A DNA stretch of 64,000 nt from Bacteroidales bacterium (GTDB lineage: Bacteria; Bacteroidota; Bacteroidia; Bacteroidales; UBA4417), in the NCBI GenBank assembly GCA_030654075.1, contig JAURYB010000078.1:1-64000 (forward strand), in the 5' to 3' direction. The notes beneath the pieces are model-generated. The model had not been told where the DNA came from. It saw nothing but the letters and a program-made list of their open reading frames with translations, and searched no databases. Below, one piece after another: positions 26,696-36,685 of the stretch. How positions within the stretch are numbered: the stretch's first letter is position 1; every line of letters starts with the position of its first letter. Both the position numbers and the translations under genes were made by a program.

Positions 26696-28666
26696 ATGAA
26701 AACGAAATTCAAATATATCTATATACTTTTTGCCACGCTTACATTAATAAGTGTCTCGTGCAAAGATTTTCTTGAAGAAGAAAACCGAACCGGATCGACT
26801 GAAGATGTGGTTTACTCAACAAAATCAGGCTTAGATGGTCTGGTTGCCTCAAGTTACACTTATTTACGCGCGTGGTATGGAAAAGAAGCTGCCTTTGGCC
26901 TGAGTGAAGGTGGTACTGATACCTGGCTTACAGGTTACGATAACCGTCAAAAAGTGCTGATCGACTATTCCGGTATTACTCCTGAAGTTGCCACTAGTTC
27001 CAAAGAAACTATGAATGCTTGCTTTGATGAATATTGGGAGCTTTTTTATACAGCCATTAACGTTTGCAACACGGGTATTAAATATGTGGCTTTAGCACCT
27101 TCCAACGTGCTTTCAGCATCGGATAGAGATGCCTACCTGGGTGAATTGAAAACACTTCGTGCTTTCTATTACTGGCACCTGGTTGAAACATGGGGCCCTG
27201 TGCAGATTAACCGCGAGCCTATTTCCAATGCTTCATCCGAAGCCCGTCGCGATTCAGAAGAAGATGTGTATGCCTTTATGCTTGAAGATGTTGATGATGC
27301 AATTGTAAAACTGGCATCAAAAACAGGAAAAACGGGTAGAATTAACCTTTGGGCTGCAAAAGCGTTAAAAGCCCGTATTCTTTTATATAAAGGCAGTAAA
27401 TTTAACGATAACCAGGCATACATTGATGCTGCAGCAACTGCTGAAGAGGTTATCAGTGGAAGTGGCTGTTCTTTTTATCCCAATTATTCCGATTGCTGGA
27501 GTGGTACCAACGAAAATGGTGTAGTCAATAAAGAAGTTATCTGGGCTTTGGATTATTCCGAAGTTCTTGAATACAACATATTGCCTAGCAGGCTTAAGAC
27601 GGATGCTACAGGGAAAAAGATGACCTGGTCGGGTATGATAGCCCGTAATGCTGCAAATACAATTGGCGGAAATGCAGCACACCTGATGTTTGTTGGTGTT
27701 TGGAATATGGTACCCGGGCTGACAGGTATCCTGATCCGAACAGATACTGAAGCTAAAAAGGCCTTAAAATATCCCGCAGTCGGTGGAAAAACCTATGACC
27801 TGGGAGTAAGTTATCAGCCGTATAGCAAAGGTTTCACCCGCTATGTACCTTCCGGTTATCTCCTGGATCTTTTCAATGACGCTACCGATCAGCGTTACCA
27901 GGCATCTTTCCGCGATACATACTTTGTTGCTCCTTCGCTGGGCACTGCTTTCGCAACCGGAATTGCACCTCCAACCGGTTATGCAAATATGAGAGACACA
28001 GCTATTTATCTTTCAAAGAATAATCCAACAGCTGATCAAATTACAAGAGCCGCCGGCCGTTATATGCTGTTCTCAAGAACGGATGTTGGTAATGCAAAAG
28101 TGTATCCTCTTTATCAGGATGCTGCCGGAACACTTCCTACAATTGCAACAGGAACTACCGGCAATGACAACCTCAAAGGAAACAGGATGTTCATTCAACT
28201 TAAGAAGTTTGATGACTATACCGGATCTGTTATACGTGATCTTGGTTCGAGAGATGCTTTTGTATTCCGTCTTTCTGAAATGTACCTGATTGCTGCAGAA
28301 GCATATATGAAGTCCGGATCAACCGGAAACGCAACGCAAAAACTAAATGACTTACGTAACGCACGTGCCAAATCGGGTCAGACAAATACGCTTACCAGTA
28401 TTGAGGAGGGAATGGTAAATTCTCAGGATATTAATGTGATACTTGATGAAAGAGCCCGTGAGTTGTGCGGTGAACAGCAAAGATGGTTTGACCTCAAACG
28501 TACCGGAAAACTGATCGATAGGGTTGCCTTATACAATGGGACAGCAAAATCTAATATTCAGAGTTATCATATGCTTCGTCCAATTCCACAGCCGCAAATG
28601 GATGCAGTAACTAATAGAACTGGTGGTCCTGATCCGAATGGATTCTGGCAAAATACAGGTTATTGA
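26696..28666 (+). CDS. susD: SusD/RagB-like starch/pectin-binding outer membrane lipoprotein
   Basis: About 656 residues. The lipoprotein signal is clear from the ATG at 26696 (MKTKFKYIYILFATLTLISV, then SC). An earlier ATG at 26672 overlaps the susC stop and would add eight residues. The mature protein begins CKDFLEEENR as in SusD proteins. TPR-like helices in the first half (LGELKTLRAFYYWHLVETWG) and the C-terminal motifs (FVFRLSEMYLIAAEAYMKSG, LDERARELCGEQQRWFDLKR, LRPIPQPQMD) are diagnostic. It caps the SusC channel and binds the glycan at the surface. A strong hairpin follows. Confidence 0.95.
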   Translation: MKTKFKYIYILFATLTLISVSCKDFLEEENRTGSTEDVVYSTKSGLDGLVASSYTYLRAWYGKEAAFGLSEGGTDTWLTGYDNRQKVLIDYSGITPEVATSSKETMNACFDEYWELFYTAINVCNTGIKYVALAPSNVLSASDRDAYLGELKTLRAFYYWHLVETWGPVQINREPISNASSEARRDSEEDVYAFMLEDVDDAIVKLASKTGKTGRINLWAAKALKARILLYKGSKFNDNQAYIDAAATAEEVISGSGCSFYPNYSDCWSGTNENGVVNKEVIWALDYSEVLEYNILPSRLKTDATGKKMTWSGMIARNAANTIGGNAAHLMFVGVWNMVPGLTGILIRTDTEAKKALKYPAVGGKTYDLGVSYQPYSKGFTRYVPSGYLLDLFNDATDQRYQASFRDTYFVAPSLGTAFATGIAPPTGYANMRDTAIYLSKNNPTADQITRAAGRYMLFSRTDVGNAKVYPLYQDAAGTLPTIATGTTGNDNLKGNRMFIQLKKFDDYTGSVIRDLGSRDAFVFRLSEMYLIAAEAYMKSGSTGNATQKLNDLRNARAKSGQTNTLTSIEEGMVNSQDINVILDERARELCGEQQRWFDLKRTGKLIDRVALYNGTAKSNIQSYHMLRPIPQPQMDAVTNRTGGPDPNGFWQNTGY

Positions 28667-29013
28667 TTATTGGTTAGGGTTGAGTTATTGTTAGGAGGCT
28701 GTCATTTTTTGACAGCCTCTCTGATTTGGCGTTTATAAGTAACCAGGGGGGATAAAATAAAGCACAATATTCACAAGGATTATGGATGTTTTCTTGTGCG
28801 ATTTCAGCTGGTTAAAGAAAGAGTATGTATATTTGATTGGGTGTTTTTTAAATAAAGATATGGATTTACCCGGGTTTGAGAGGTTGAGAAATACCTGATT
28901 GTCTATTCCTAAAACTATGATTTTAATAATTGCCAATCAATAAGAAGACCTAAACAAATTTTAATTGATAAAATACAAATTGTCTTTACAATCCAAGATA
29001 ACCAGAAGTTAAA
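28667..29013. other. susD-CE8 intergenic region
   Basis: Contains the terminator hairpin at 28695-28719. The remaining roughly 290 bases are AT-rich with no clear coding region; I do not see a TAnnTTTG element before the CE8 gene. Confidence 0.5.
28695..28719 (+). terminator. terminator hairpin after susCD
   Basis: A perfect 10-bp stem (GAGGCTGTCA with TGACAGCCTC) around a T5 loop, 29 bases after the susD stop. The T-rich loop but lack of a long 3' T-tract is common in Bacteroidetes terminators. Confidence 0.7.
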
Positions 29014-30009
29014 ATGAGACTTTTGTTGCTCACTCTTCTAATCGGACTGGCAATAAGCCTATTGCCGTACGGAGCTTATGCCCAGTATGCCACAGAAATG
29101 ACTGTTGCTCCGGATGGTACAGGTGATTTTAAATCAATTCAAAGTGCTATTGATAGCTGTAAGGCGTTTCCGGATAAAAGGATCACCATTTTTGTTAAGA
29201 ATGGAATCTATAATGAAAAAGTCCGGGTCCCGTCTTTCAATACCCAGTTATCAATTATTGGCGAGAGTGTTGAAAAAACTATTATTTCGTACAACGATAA
29301 TTTTGCAAAAATTAACCGTGGCCGGAACAGTACTTTTTATTCTTATTCTCTGCTTATTGAAGCTTCCGATTTTATTATGGAAAATATTACTGTCGAAAAC
29401 ACTTCAGGGCCTGTCGGACAAGCTATTGCGTTGCATGTGGAGGGCGATAGATGTGTATTTCGCAATTGCAGGTTTACGGGCAACCAGGATACAGTTTATG
29501 CTGGCGGGAAATTCAGCCGTCAATATTTCCTGAATTGTTATATTGAAGGAACTACCGATTTTATTTTTGGTGAAGCAACCGCTTTGTTCGAAAACTGTAC
29601 CATTCATTGTAAGAGCGATTCATTCATTACAGCCTCCGGCACAACAGAAGGAAAACCTTACGGCTTTGTTTTCCTGAATTGCAAACTCACTGCTGCTGAC
29701 GGAGTTAAATTGGTTTACCTGGGACGCCCGTGGCGTAGTTATGCCAAAGTAGCATTTCTGAATTGTGAAATGGGTTCTTTTATCAGCCCCGAAGGTTGGA
29801 GCTATTGGTCTAAAAATAATAGCATTAAGCGCGTTAAATTTGTTGAATACAATAATTTTGGTCCTGGCGCTGATATTCGGAAACGGGTCGCCTGGTCACA
29901 TAAATTAAACAAAAAGGAAGTCTCGACGTATAACAAAGAACGCATATTTGCTCCTCTTGGTTGGGAAATTAGTTCCGGTAAGAAGTGGTTTGATCCCGAT
30001 TATAAGTAA
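29014..30009 (+). CDS. pectin methylesterase (CE8)
   Basis: Secreted 331-residue beta-helix esterase that removes methyl groups from homogalacturonan, making it accessible to PL9 and GH28. Signal peptide to about residue 24 (GAYAQ). Motifs: GPVGQAIALHVEGDR with the oxyanion glutamine, GNQDTVY with D159, GTTDFIFG with D182, and YLGRPWR with R238, all expected catalytic residues of CE8. It is followed after 16 bases by the GH43 gene and forms a unit with it. Confidence 0.94.
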   Translation: MRLLLLTLLIGLAISLLPYGAYAQYATEMTVAPDGTGDFKSIQSAIDSCKAFPDKRITIFVKNGIYNEKVRVPSFNTQLSIIGESVEKTIISYNDNFAKINRGRNSTFYSYSLLIEASDFIMENITVENTSGPVGQAIALHVEGDRCVFRNCRFTGNQDTVYAGGKFSRQYFLNCYIEGTTDFIFGEATALFENCTIHCKSDSFITASGTTEGKPYGFVFLNCKLTAADGVKLVYLGRPWRSYAKVAFLNCEMGSFISPEGWSYWSKNNSIKRVKFVEYNNFGPGADIRKRVAWSHKLNKKEVSTYNKERIFAPLGWEISSGKKWFDPDYK

Positions 30010-30025
30010 AGAATTACTTGAATTT

Positions 30026-31654
30026 ATGAAGCAAATCATAAAGATATTGTGTGCCACTTTATCGCTGGTGTTTTTCAACCAGGTGGAGGCACAAAACCCA
30101 AAAGATATGTCTAAAGCTTGGGTACCCGATAATGGTGACGGAACCTATACAAATCCTGTATTGTATGCCGATTATTCCGATCCGGATGCTATTCGGGTGG
30201 GCGATGATTACTTTATGGTTGCATCTTCGTTTAATTGCGTTCCCGGCTTGCCGATTCTCCATTCATTCGATTTAGTTAATTGGGAGCTCATCGGTTATGC
30301 GCTTCCCCGGCTGCAGCCGTTTGATATTTTCGACAAAGTTCAGCATGGTAAAGGCGTTTGGGCTCCATGCATACGCTTCCATAAAAACGAATATTATATT
30401 TTCTATCCTGATCCTGATTTTGGAATTTACAGGATAAAAGCTTCCAACCCGGCTGGTCCCTGGTCAGAGCCCATATTGGTTCAATCCGGAAAAGGACTGA
30501 TTGATCCTGCGCCGTTGTGGGATGATGATGGGAAAGCTTACCTGGTTTATGCATTGGCAGGAAGTCGGGCAAGTGTTAAAAGTGTTATTCTGATCAGCCG
30601 CATGAATGTGGAAGGTTCCCAATTGGTTGGGAATCCTGTACTGCTTTTTGATGGGCATAAAAATCATCCTACTGTTGAAGGACCCAAAATATACAAACGA
30701 AACGGGTACTTCTATATATTTGCCCCGGCTGGCGGCGTTTCGGCCGGCTGGCAGGTAGTTTTGCGATCTAAACATATACTTGGTCCATATGAAGCGAAAG
30801 TCGTCATGGCCCAGGGGAAAACTGATATCAACGGTCCACACCAGGGAGCATGGGTTGACACTAAAACCGGGGAGAACTGGTTTCTTAATTTTCAGGATTT
30901 AGGAGCTTATGGAAGAGTGGTACACCTGAACCCTATGAAATGGGTCAATAACTGGCCGGTTATCGGCACTGATGCGGATGGTGATGGAATTGGAGAACCC
31001 GTTCGTACCTATAAAAAGCCAAACGTTGGTAAAGCCCGATCTTCAGTGACTCCGCCCGAAAGTGACGAGTTTAATACTCCGGAATTAGGCCTGCAATGGC
31101 AATGGCAAGCCAATTATCAGACTACCTGGGGTTATCCTTCAGGGAATCTTGGATTTTTCAGGCTTAATTGCATTCCCCGACCTGACGATGCGGTTAATTT
31201 ATGGGATGTTTCAAACCTGTTGATACAGAAATTTCCTGCACCTGAGTTTACCGCAACAGCGAAATTTACTTTCGATGCACGTTTCGATGGAGAGGAAGTT
31301 GGTCTTGTGGTAATGGGTACAGATTACGGAACTATTTCACTGAAAAGAAACAAGACAAAACTGGAAATTCAAACTACGGTATGCAATCAAGCAGATAAGG
31401 CAGCAAAAGCAGAAGTTATTGAAACTAAACCTGCAGTTTCTTCAACTATTTATTTCAGGGTTCGTGTTAGCAAAGGAGCTGATTGCCAGTTTAGTTACAG
31501 CACTGATGGTGTGAATTATACTAAAATAGGCAATTCATTTAAAGCCAGTGAAGGAAAGTGGATCGGAGCAAAACTTGGTTTTTTTGCCTTAAGTAATAGC
31601 GTAGTAAATGATGCAGGTTCGGCGGATATTGATTGGTTTAGAGTGACAAAATAA
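30026..31654 (+). CDS. GH43 glycosidase (arabinofuranosidase/xylosidase type)
   Basis: Secreted 542-residue enzyme: signal peptide (FFNQVEAQ), five-bladed GH43 propeller to about residue 330 and a C-terminal concanavalin-like beta-sandwich of about 200 residues (from SDEFNTPELGLQWQWQAN), as in the GH43_12-like group. Likely catalytic residues are D52 (YSDPDAIRVGDDYFM), D160 (GLIDPAPLWDDDG) and E218 (TVEGPKIYKR). It would trim arabinose or xylose side chains from pectin. The frame is open upstream to 29948 inside the CE8 gene, but the ATG at 30026 starts at the signal peptide. Confidence 0.92.
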   Translation: MKQIIKILCATLSLVFFNQVEAQNPKDMSKAWVPDNGDGTYTNPVLYADYSDPDAIRVGDDYFMVASSFNCVPGLPILHSFDLVNWELIGYALPRLQPFDIFDKVQHGKGVWAPCIRFHKNEYYIFYPDPDFGIYRIKASNPAGPWSEPILVQSGKGLIDPAPLWDDDGKAYLVYALAGSRASVKSVILISRMNVEGSQLVGNPVLLFDGHKNHPTVEGPKIYKRNGYFYIFAPAGGVSAGWQVVLRSKHILGPYEAKVVMAQGKTDINGPHQGAWVDTKTGENWFLNFQDLGAYGRVVHLNPMKWVNNWPVIGTDADGDGIGEPVRTYKKPNVGKARSSVTPPESDEFNTPELGLQWQWQANYQTTWGYPSGNLGFFRLNCIPRPDDAVNLWDVSNLLIQKFPAPEFTATAKFTFDARFDGEEVGLVVMGTDYGTISLKRNKTKLEIQTTVCNQADKAAKAEVIETKPAVSSTIYFRVRVSKGADCQFSYSTDGVNYTKIGNSFKASEGKWIGAKLGFFALSNSVVNDAGSADIDWFRVTK

Positions 31655-31703
31655 GCTGAAAAGGTTCTGCTTTTGAATATTATGTAGCTATACTTTCAAT
31701 CTA

Positions 31704-31808
31704 ATAGTGCATAGTGCTTTGTGCGTAGCAGCTTTGGAAATGGTTAGGCATATTTGAAGTTGTTAACTTTTTTATTTCTGGTCACAATGCACTAAGCACA
31801 GAGCACAA
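31704..31808. repeat. heptad-phased inverted repeat
   Basis: The left arm (31704-31728) contains units TAGTGCA, TAGTGCT, TTGTGCG; the right arm (31783-31808) contains CAATGCA, CTAAGCA, CAGAGCA. The arms are imperfect reverse complements and flank about 55 bases, between convergent GH43 and exuT genes. Confidence 0.6.
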
Positions 31809-31851
31809 TTCCTTCCCATTTTAACACAAACAAAAAAAACAGGCAAAAAAA

Positions 31852-31881
31852 TCCTGCCTCAGATTGTATCCAAAGGCAGGA
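31852..31881 (-). terminator. rho-independent terminator of exuT
   Basis: Perfect 8-bp stem (TCCTGCCT with AGGCAGGA) with a 14-base loop. On the minus strand it is followed by T7, a textbook terminator 30 bases after the exuT stop. Confidence 0.75.
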
Positions 31882-31910
31882 GTAATTGTTTATAATTCAG
31901 GACTATATTG

Positions 31911-33206
31911 CTAAATTGATTTTCCTGTCGGTTTAAGGTCATCGCCCAGTGGATTCATAGTTGGCATCATCCAATGAACTATCCCGAGAATAATCAGATA
32001 CAGCGTTCCAGCAATCAGGAATGCATAGAAATAGCCTTCTTTGCCCTGGGCATCAAGAATAGATCCTAAGCTGAAATCAGCTAAGATTCCTGCAACAGCT
32101 CCAACCATACCACCGATTCCTACCACCGATGCGGTTGCTTTCTTCGGGAAAATATCGCTTACAAAAGTAAATACGTTGGCTGACCATGCCTGGTGTCCGG
32201 CAGCAGCTAATCCAATCAGAATAATTGCAATCCATTGATTATCTGTTTTTGTAGCAAAGGAAACCGGAAGAATAATAACTCCACAGAGCAGCATTGTTAT
32301 TTTTCGGGAGAAGTTTATACTCCTGCCACTTTTTATTAAAGCAGAAGAGAGGTATCCGCCGAAAACACTTCCCAGGTCGGCAAGAACATAAATTACAAGC
32401 AGCGGCAAGGCCAAAGTCTTGATGTTTATGCCAAACTGATCAAACAGGAATTTTCCGCCCCAGAATAAATAAAACCACCAAACAGCATCAAGAATTTTTG
32501 TAAGGCTGAATACCCAGGTTTGCTTTAATGGAAGTACTTTTATCCACGGGATTTTTTCTGTTGTCTCAGGCTCAGAATCGCTTAGAATGTGTTCAAGTTC
32601 TTTTTTGGATAATTTCGGATTGTCTTCAGGCTTCTTGTAGATTTTCAGCCACATAAAAAGCCATATTCCGGATAAAACCCCCGTAATGAGAAACGGATAT
32701 CTCCATCCATCACCATTTTCGGCAACTACCAGCATAACCACTATTGGAGCCAGTATTGCACCTACACTGGTAGCGGCATTAAAAATTCCGGTTGCAAAGG
32801 CACGTTCTTTTTTAGGGAACCATTCAGCAACAGTTTTAATACTTGCCGGAAAGTTTCCAGATTCACCAAAACCAAGTCCGAACCGGGCAAGGATAAATCC
32901 TGGTAAAGCAAAACTTTTAGCGATGGTAGCATGCAACATTCCAAAAATACTCCATATTAAAATAGAGAGAGAGAATCCCTTTTTTGTGCCTAGCCGGTCG
33001 ACAAGGCTGCCCATTATAAGCAACCCGACAGCATAAGCTGCTTTAAAGGACATGTTAACCAAAGCATAATCTTTGTTAGTCCAGCTAAATAATTCCATCA
33101 GTTTAGGAGCCATAACCCCTAATAAGCTCCTGTCGAAATAGTTAATGGTTAACGCGAAGAAAAGCATTGCTAAAATCCGCCAGCGGTAATTCCCTGTTTT
33201 GCTCAT
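31911..33206 (-). CDS. exuT: MFS hexuronate transporter
   Basis: Twelve-helix major facilitator of 431 residues from the anion:cation symporter family. The first helix motif NYFDRSLLGVMAPKLMELF is typical of ExuT-like hexuronate/H+ symporters, as are the LARFGLGFGESGNFPASIK and AFATGIFNAATSVGAI stretches. It would carry monomeric galacturonate or glucuronate over the inner membrane to UxaC. It lies 81 bases downstream of the PL9 gene on the same strand and ends in a strong terminator. Confidence 0.9.
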   Translation of the reverse strand: MSKTGNYRWRILAMLFFALTINYFDRSLLGVMAPKLMELFSWTNKDYALVNMSFKAAYAVGLLIMGSLVDRLGTKKGFSLSILIWSIFGMLHATIAKSFALPGFILARFGLGFGESGNFPASIKTVAEWFPKKERAFATGIFNAATSVGAILAPIVVMLVVAENGDGWRYPFLITGVLSGIWLFMWLKIYKKPEDNPKLSKKELEHILSDSEPETTEKIPWIKVLPLKQTWVFSLTKILDAVWWFYLFWGGKFLFDQFGINIKTLALPLLVIYVLADLGSVFGGYLSSALIKSGRSINFSRKITMLLCGVIILPVSFATKTDNQWIAIILIGLAAAGHQAWSANVFTFVSDIFPKKATASVVGIGGMVGAVAGILADFSLGSILDAQGKEGYFYAFLIAGTLYLIILGIVHWMMPTMNPLGDDLKPTGKSI

Positions 33207-33287
33207 AGTTTATTGGATAAAAATATTTTATATGCCTTGCGAAAAGTTATTATTGGTTTCGGTATTTGAGAAATCAGGAATTATCTA

Positions 33288-34811
33288 TCAGTTAATCAGC
33301 ATTTTTTTAACAGACAAAGCCCCGTTTTGCGAATATACACGAATAATATAGATGCCTTTAGGCCAGTTGTTTGCCTGAATATTTAGCCTACTTGCTGAAA
33401 TATGACGCGAATATATTTTTACTCCTGTTATCTGGAATACCTCTACAAAACTAACTAAACCCTGGATAATAATTTCCTTGCTTCCGGGATAATATTTCAT
33501 TGAAATATCCGAAAGATCTGCCGAAGCTAATGGTAGTGAAGTGAAGAAACCGTATTCAAATGGGCCCAAATCGGGAGCTGAACCGCTAAAAGGCAAAGCT
33601 ACATCAGTTCCTTTATCAATAAGTCCGGAGTTTTCTATCAGGCGGAAAAGGCCACCCATATATGGCAATGAACCGTCAGCATTTCGGGCTACTTTGCTGC
33701 TATCAACCGCTACACTCTCGAAATCAGCTATTGAAACGGGAATACCGTTCCATGTATTGGTTTGAGAAGCAGTGCCTGGCCCAAATGAATTACCACCTGA
33801 AAAAAGCGAGATATTATTGGCAAAAGTATTTGCTCCCCGTGCATCTCTGTTATTCGGGAAACTATATCCTATGCCGTCGTTATACGAAATACAGTTGTAG
33901 CAGAATACTCGTCCAACACCGTTATTTTGGTCAAAACCTTTCTTGCTTGTACTCAATATTTTGTGCCCGATAGAAATGCAGCGAATCAATGTTGCACCGC
34001 CGGGAGAAGAAAGCCCACCCACTTTAAAACCATTTCCATTTCCCAGGTTATTGATTACACCGGTAGTTCCACCGGGATAATCAGTTACATCATACGACTT
34101 TTGCCCGTTTGTCATCACCCAGCAATCTTCGAAGTAGATGTCGTTTTGTGTTTCATAACAGTCATATCCGTCATCTGAGTTATTCCACGAACGACAACGG
34201 ATAAATTTATTACCGACCCCGACTGTAAGTTTACATGAGAAACCATCCGCATTGCCGCCTGCGTTACTTGTTTTATAGTCAAAGTTTTCGTAGGAATCAC
34301 AGTCGATTACTTCATTATAAGCTCCGGTTCCGCCAGTGATTTGCAATCCCCCATCACAGTTTTTATAGAAGCGGCAATTCTGAATCTTGTTGTGTGAGCT
34401 TTTTATATGCATACCGTTGTCGCCGGCACATGTGATATCCAATCCATAAACATAGTAATAATCCTGTGAAACCTGTATTCCCCGCTCACCGGAAGAATTT
34501 GTTCCCGAATATCCCCGGTTATAGAAATCCAGAACAGGGCGCTCATCACCGGGATAAGCAAAAATGGATAAATATTCTGTTGCAGTTCCGCCCTTGCTTA
34601 AACTTATCTGAGCATTCAACATATAGTGACCACCCCTTATATACACTGTATCTCCGGCTATAGCTATGGAAATAGCTGTTGGTATGTCATAAGGAGAATC
34701 CAATGTGCCTGTTCCGGCTGATGTGCCGTTTACAGCTGCAATGTAGTTTTTGGCTGAGACTGAAGTAAATCCAAGGACAACTATAATCAGAAGGAGTAAA
34801 TTTTTATTCAT
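33288..34811 (-). CDS. PL9 pectate lyase with T9SS sorting domain
   Basis: Secreted 507-residue beta-helix lyase. After the signal peptide (LGFTSVSAK) it starts with NYIAAVNGTSAGTGT, GDTVYIRGGHY and YVYGLDITCAGDNGMHIKSS as in PelL/Pel9A. The calcium cluster NNSDDGYD (D213, D214, D217) and GNGNGFKVGG with a candidate catalytic K263 are visible. It cleaves polygalacturonate by beta-elimination, producing the unsaturated ends consumed by GH105 and KduI/KduD. The last 75 residues form a T9SS type A sorting domain (VFQITGVKIYSR, LPKGIY-like WPKGIYIIRVYS, KKMLIN), so it leaves the cell by type IX secretion rather than acting only in the periplasm. Confidence 0.9.
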   Translation of the reverse strand: MNKNLLLLIIVVLGFTSVSAKNYIAAVNGTSAGTGTLDSPYDIPTAISIAIAGDTVYIRGGHYMLNAQISLSKGGTATEYLSIFAYPGDERPVLDFYNRGYSGTNSSGERGIQVSQDYYYVYGLDITCAGDNGMHIKSSHNKIQNCRFYKNCDGGLQITGGTGAYNEVIDCDSYENFDYKTSNAGGNADGFSCKLTVGVGNKFIRCRSWNNSDDGYDCYETQNDIYFEDCWVMTNGQKSYDVTDYPGGTTGVINNLGNGNGFKVGGLSSPGGATLIRCISIGHKILSTSKKGFDQNNGVGRVFCYNCISYNDGIGYSFPNNRDARGANTFANNISLFSGGNSFGPGTASQTNTWNGIPVSIADFESVAVDSSKVARNADGSLPYMGGLFRLIENSGLIDKGTDVALPFSGSAPDLGPFEYGFFTSLPLASADLSDISMKYYPGSKEIIIQGLVSFVEVFQITGVKIYSRHISASRLNIQANNWPKGIYIIRVYSQNGALSVKKMLIN

Positions 34812-34855
34812 ACTATTCGTTAAGAATTACTAATAGGTAAAACCAAACTGTTTGT

Positions 34856-34863
34856 CAAATTTA
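34856..34863 (-). promoter_or_regulatory. -7 element for the PL9 gene
   Basis: Minus strand reads TAAATTTG, fitting TAnnTTTG, 44 bases before the PL9 ATG. No TTG at the -33 position is visible. Confidence 0.4.
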
Positions 34864-35225
34864 ATGAATAAATACTTGTTTAGTGGCAGTTACACAAATA
34901 CTGGTAACTATTTCCCAATAATTCCACATATTTCCTGGATAGCAAAAAATAAAGTCAGATCAGCGTGATAAGTGTGGTTGAATGCACTGCAAATTGACTG
35001 TTTTGATCTGTCAGATTTTATTTAAAAATAGAAGTCTTTTCTGTGTTAACCGGATTGCCTTTTTATGAATAAGTGAAATTGTACTTGTATGTTTTCCAAA
35101 TTCAGTATCCTTTCTTAGCATTCGATAAATTGCGCTAAGCTTTTTGGATTTTCCCATTCTTTATGCTCTTCATTCTTCATAATCAGTTCTACACCTATCA
35201 GGTATGGCTTCTTGTTCAAAAAAAA

Positions 35226-35251
35226 GAAACCGGATTAGATAACCCGGTTTC
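35226..35251 (-). terminator. second terminator hairpin
   Basis: Stem of 8 bp (GAAACCGG with CCGGTTTC) and a 10-base loop; on the minus strand it is followed by a T-rich tract (T3-C-T8). It backs up the hairpin at 35287. Confidence 0.6.
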
Positions 35252-35286
35252 CATTTTAAAAATAAGCTTTTGATTTTTAAGAAAAT

Positions 35287-35311
35287 AGTGCTTTGCATGC
35301 AGCAAAGCACT
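35287..35311 (-). terminator. first terminator hairpin
   Basis: Perfect 10-bp stem (AGTGCTTTGC with GCAAAGCACT) and an ATGCA loop, 15 bases after the stop of the T9SS cargo gene. The stem sequence resembles the GTGCTTTGTGC units at 31714. Confidence 0.6.
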
Positions 35312-35326
35312 CAGACATTAAAGATT

Positions 35327-36175
35327 TTATTTGCAGAATTTCATAACTCCGTTTGATCCGGTTGTACGAACAACATAAACTCCCCTTGGTAAATTATCTG
35401 TAGGTATGGACGACGAGGATCTGATAATCAATTTACCCGCCATATTATACAATTCAATTTTTTGACCCTTTTCGTTCAGCACCTGGGTTCCGTTGAAAGA
35501 AATGCCTTTAATGGCAGGTGTTTCTTTAACTGAAGTTGTAACTATGTAATTGACACCCTTTAACATCAGTTTGGAACCTATAACACCGACAACATACGTT
35601 TTATTGGGAACAACAGGGAATGACATAACCAGGTAAACATTGGCTCCGGTGAATTGCATCGTATCAGCGGTAGCGCCACTCCAGGTGCGACTGGTTTTAT
35701 GATAAGTATCATAAACTAAAGGTAGGGTGAAGTAAGCCGGATCTATGAATATCTGATCTCCGGTTGGAAAAGCGGCAGTCACATCGGCTAAAACTGCACT
35801 ATAAGGGCAAGCATCAGTAAGTTCAAGAATGAAAGTTTTCTTGGCACTACCCATTTTAACAGGAATATCCAAAATGCCGTCACTGGTTGAACGAAATGCG
35901 TAGTACATACCGTTTGTACCACCCTGTACCATTGATTCATTGTTCCATGTTACACCATGGTAAGAGACCGATGCAGCACCAACGTCTGTTTTTCCTATCA
36001 CAGTGGCAGCATCAGAATGCATGCATGAAAGACCCGTAATACCCATTGGGATATCTGTGGATGCACTAATAGCCGTTTCAGTTCCGGTTGTTTTCCAAAT
36101 ACCCTGGGCATAAGCTGAGATTCCGATTGATCCCATTAAAAGGATCGAAAACATTTTCAGGTAAATTTTTTTCAT
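35327..36175 (-). CDS. unknown T9SS-secreted protein
   Basis: 282 residues with a signal peptide (ISAYAQ) and a C-terminal T9SS sorting domain of about 65 residues (IELYNMAGKLIIRSSS, then NLPRGVYVV). The central 190 residues are beta-rich. They contain SDGILDIPVKMGSAKKTFIL and KTYVVGVIGSKLMLKGVNY, patterns I associate with beta-sandwich modules attached to Bacteroidetes pectate lyases. No catalytic domain is visible. A stand-alone carbohydrate-binding or surface protein for the PL9 substrate is plausible (inference). It is monocistronic and has two terminators downstream. Confidence 0.7.
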   Translation of the reverse strand: MKKIYLKMFSILLMGSIGISAYAQGIWKTTGTETAISASTDIPMGITGLSCMHSDAATVIGKTDVGAASVSYHGVTWNNESMVQGGTNGMYYAFRSTSDGILDIPVKMGSAKKTFILELTDACPYSAVLADVTAAFPTGDQIFIDPAYFTLPLVYDTYHKTSRTWSGATADTMQFTGANVYLVMSFPVVPNKTYVVGVIGSKLMLKGVNYIVTTSVKETPAIKGISFNGTQVLNEKGQKIELYNMAGKLIIRSSSSIPTDNLPRGVYVVRTTGSNGVMKFCK

Positions 36176-36685
36176 GATGATTAATTTTAATTGTGGATAA
36201 AAAAATTAGAATTATGACTGCAAGATTACATAAAAAATGATTTTTTTAAACTCAGCAGCATTTCAACAGCTGGTGTAGTCAGCCTGTTTTTGGTGTAGAA
36301 AAGAGCTGGGAGAGACAGATTATTTTACGGATTGTAATTGACGAAACCATTGAATTTATTAGCGTTCAATGAATTTATAATAGGATAGAAAATATAAATA
36401 ACTTAGTATAGTTTCATTTTATGGGATCATTTTTCCCCCAATAAGTCCACAACTTTCACCAATTTTTCTAACAAGAAAATTTATTGAAAAAATCTACCCT
36501 GAAACCGCATGAGAATGCAGTTTGACTGTGGCATGTTTTACCTATTCCGAACAGAGAATCCCCAAAAATATATTTGGATATCTCCCAAAATCAAGAGTGC
36601 TTTTTTTGAAAAAATTAGTGCAATCTGAATTTTTTGTTCTTATTGGATTTAGTCTAAAACTTAAATAGTCGTAAATCTTGAATCT
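36176..36685. other. gene-free stretch
   Basis: About 500 AT-rich bases between two minus-strand genes. No open frame with recognisable features, no clear TAnnTTTG element and no strong hairpin were seen. Confidence 0.5.

Larger units (their letters stand above)
34812..35326. other. intergenic region upstream of PL9
   Basis: Contains the putative PL9 -7 element (34856-34863) and two terminator-like hairpins for the gene to the right. The rest is AT-rich; no gene is seen. Confidence 0.5.
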
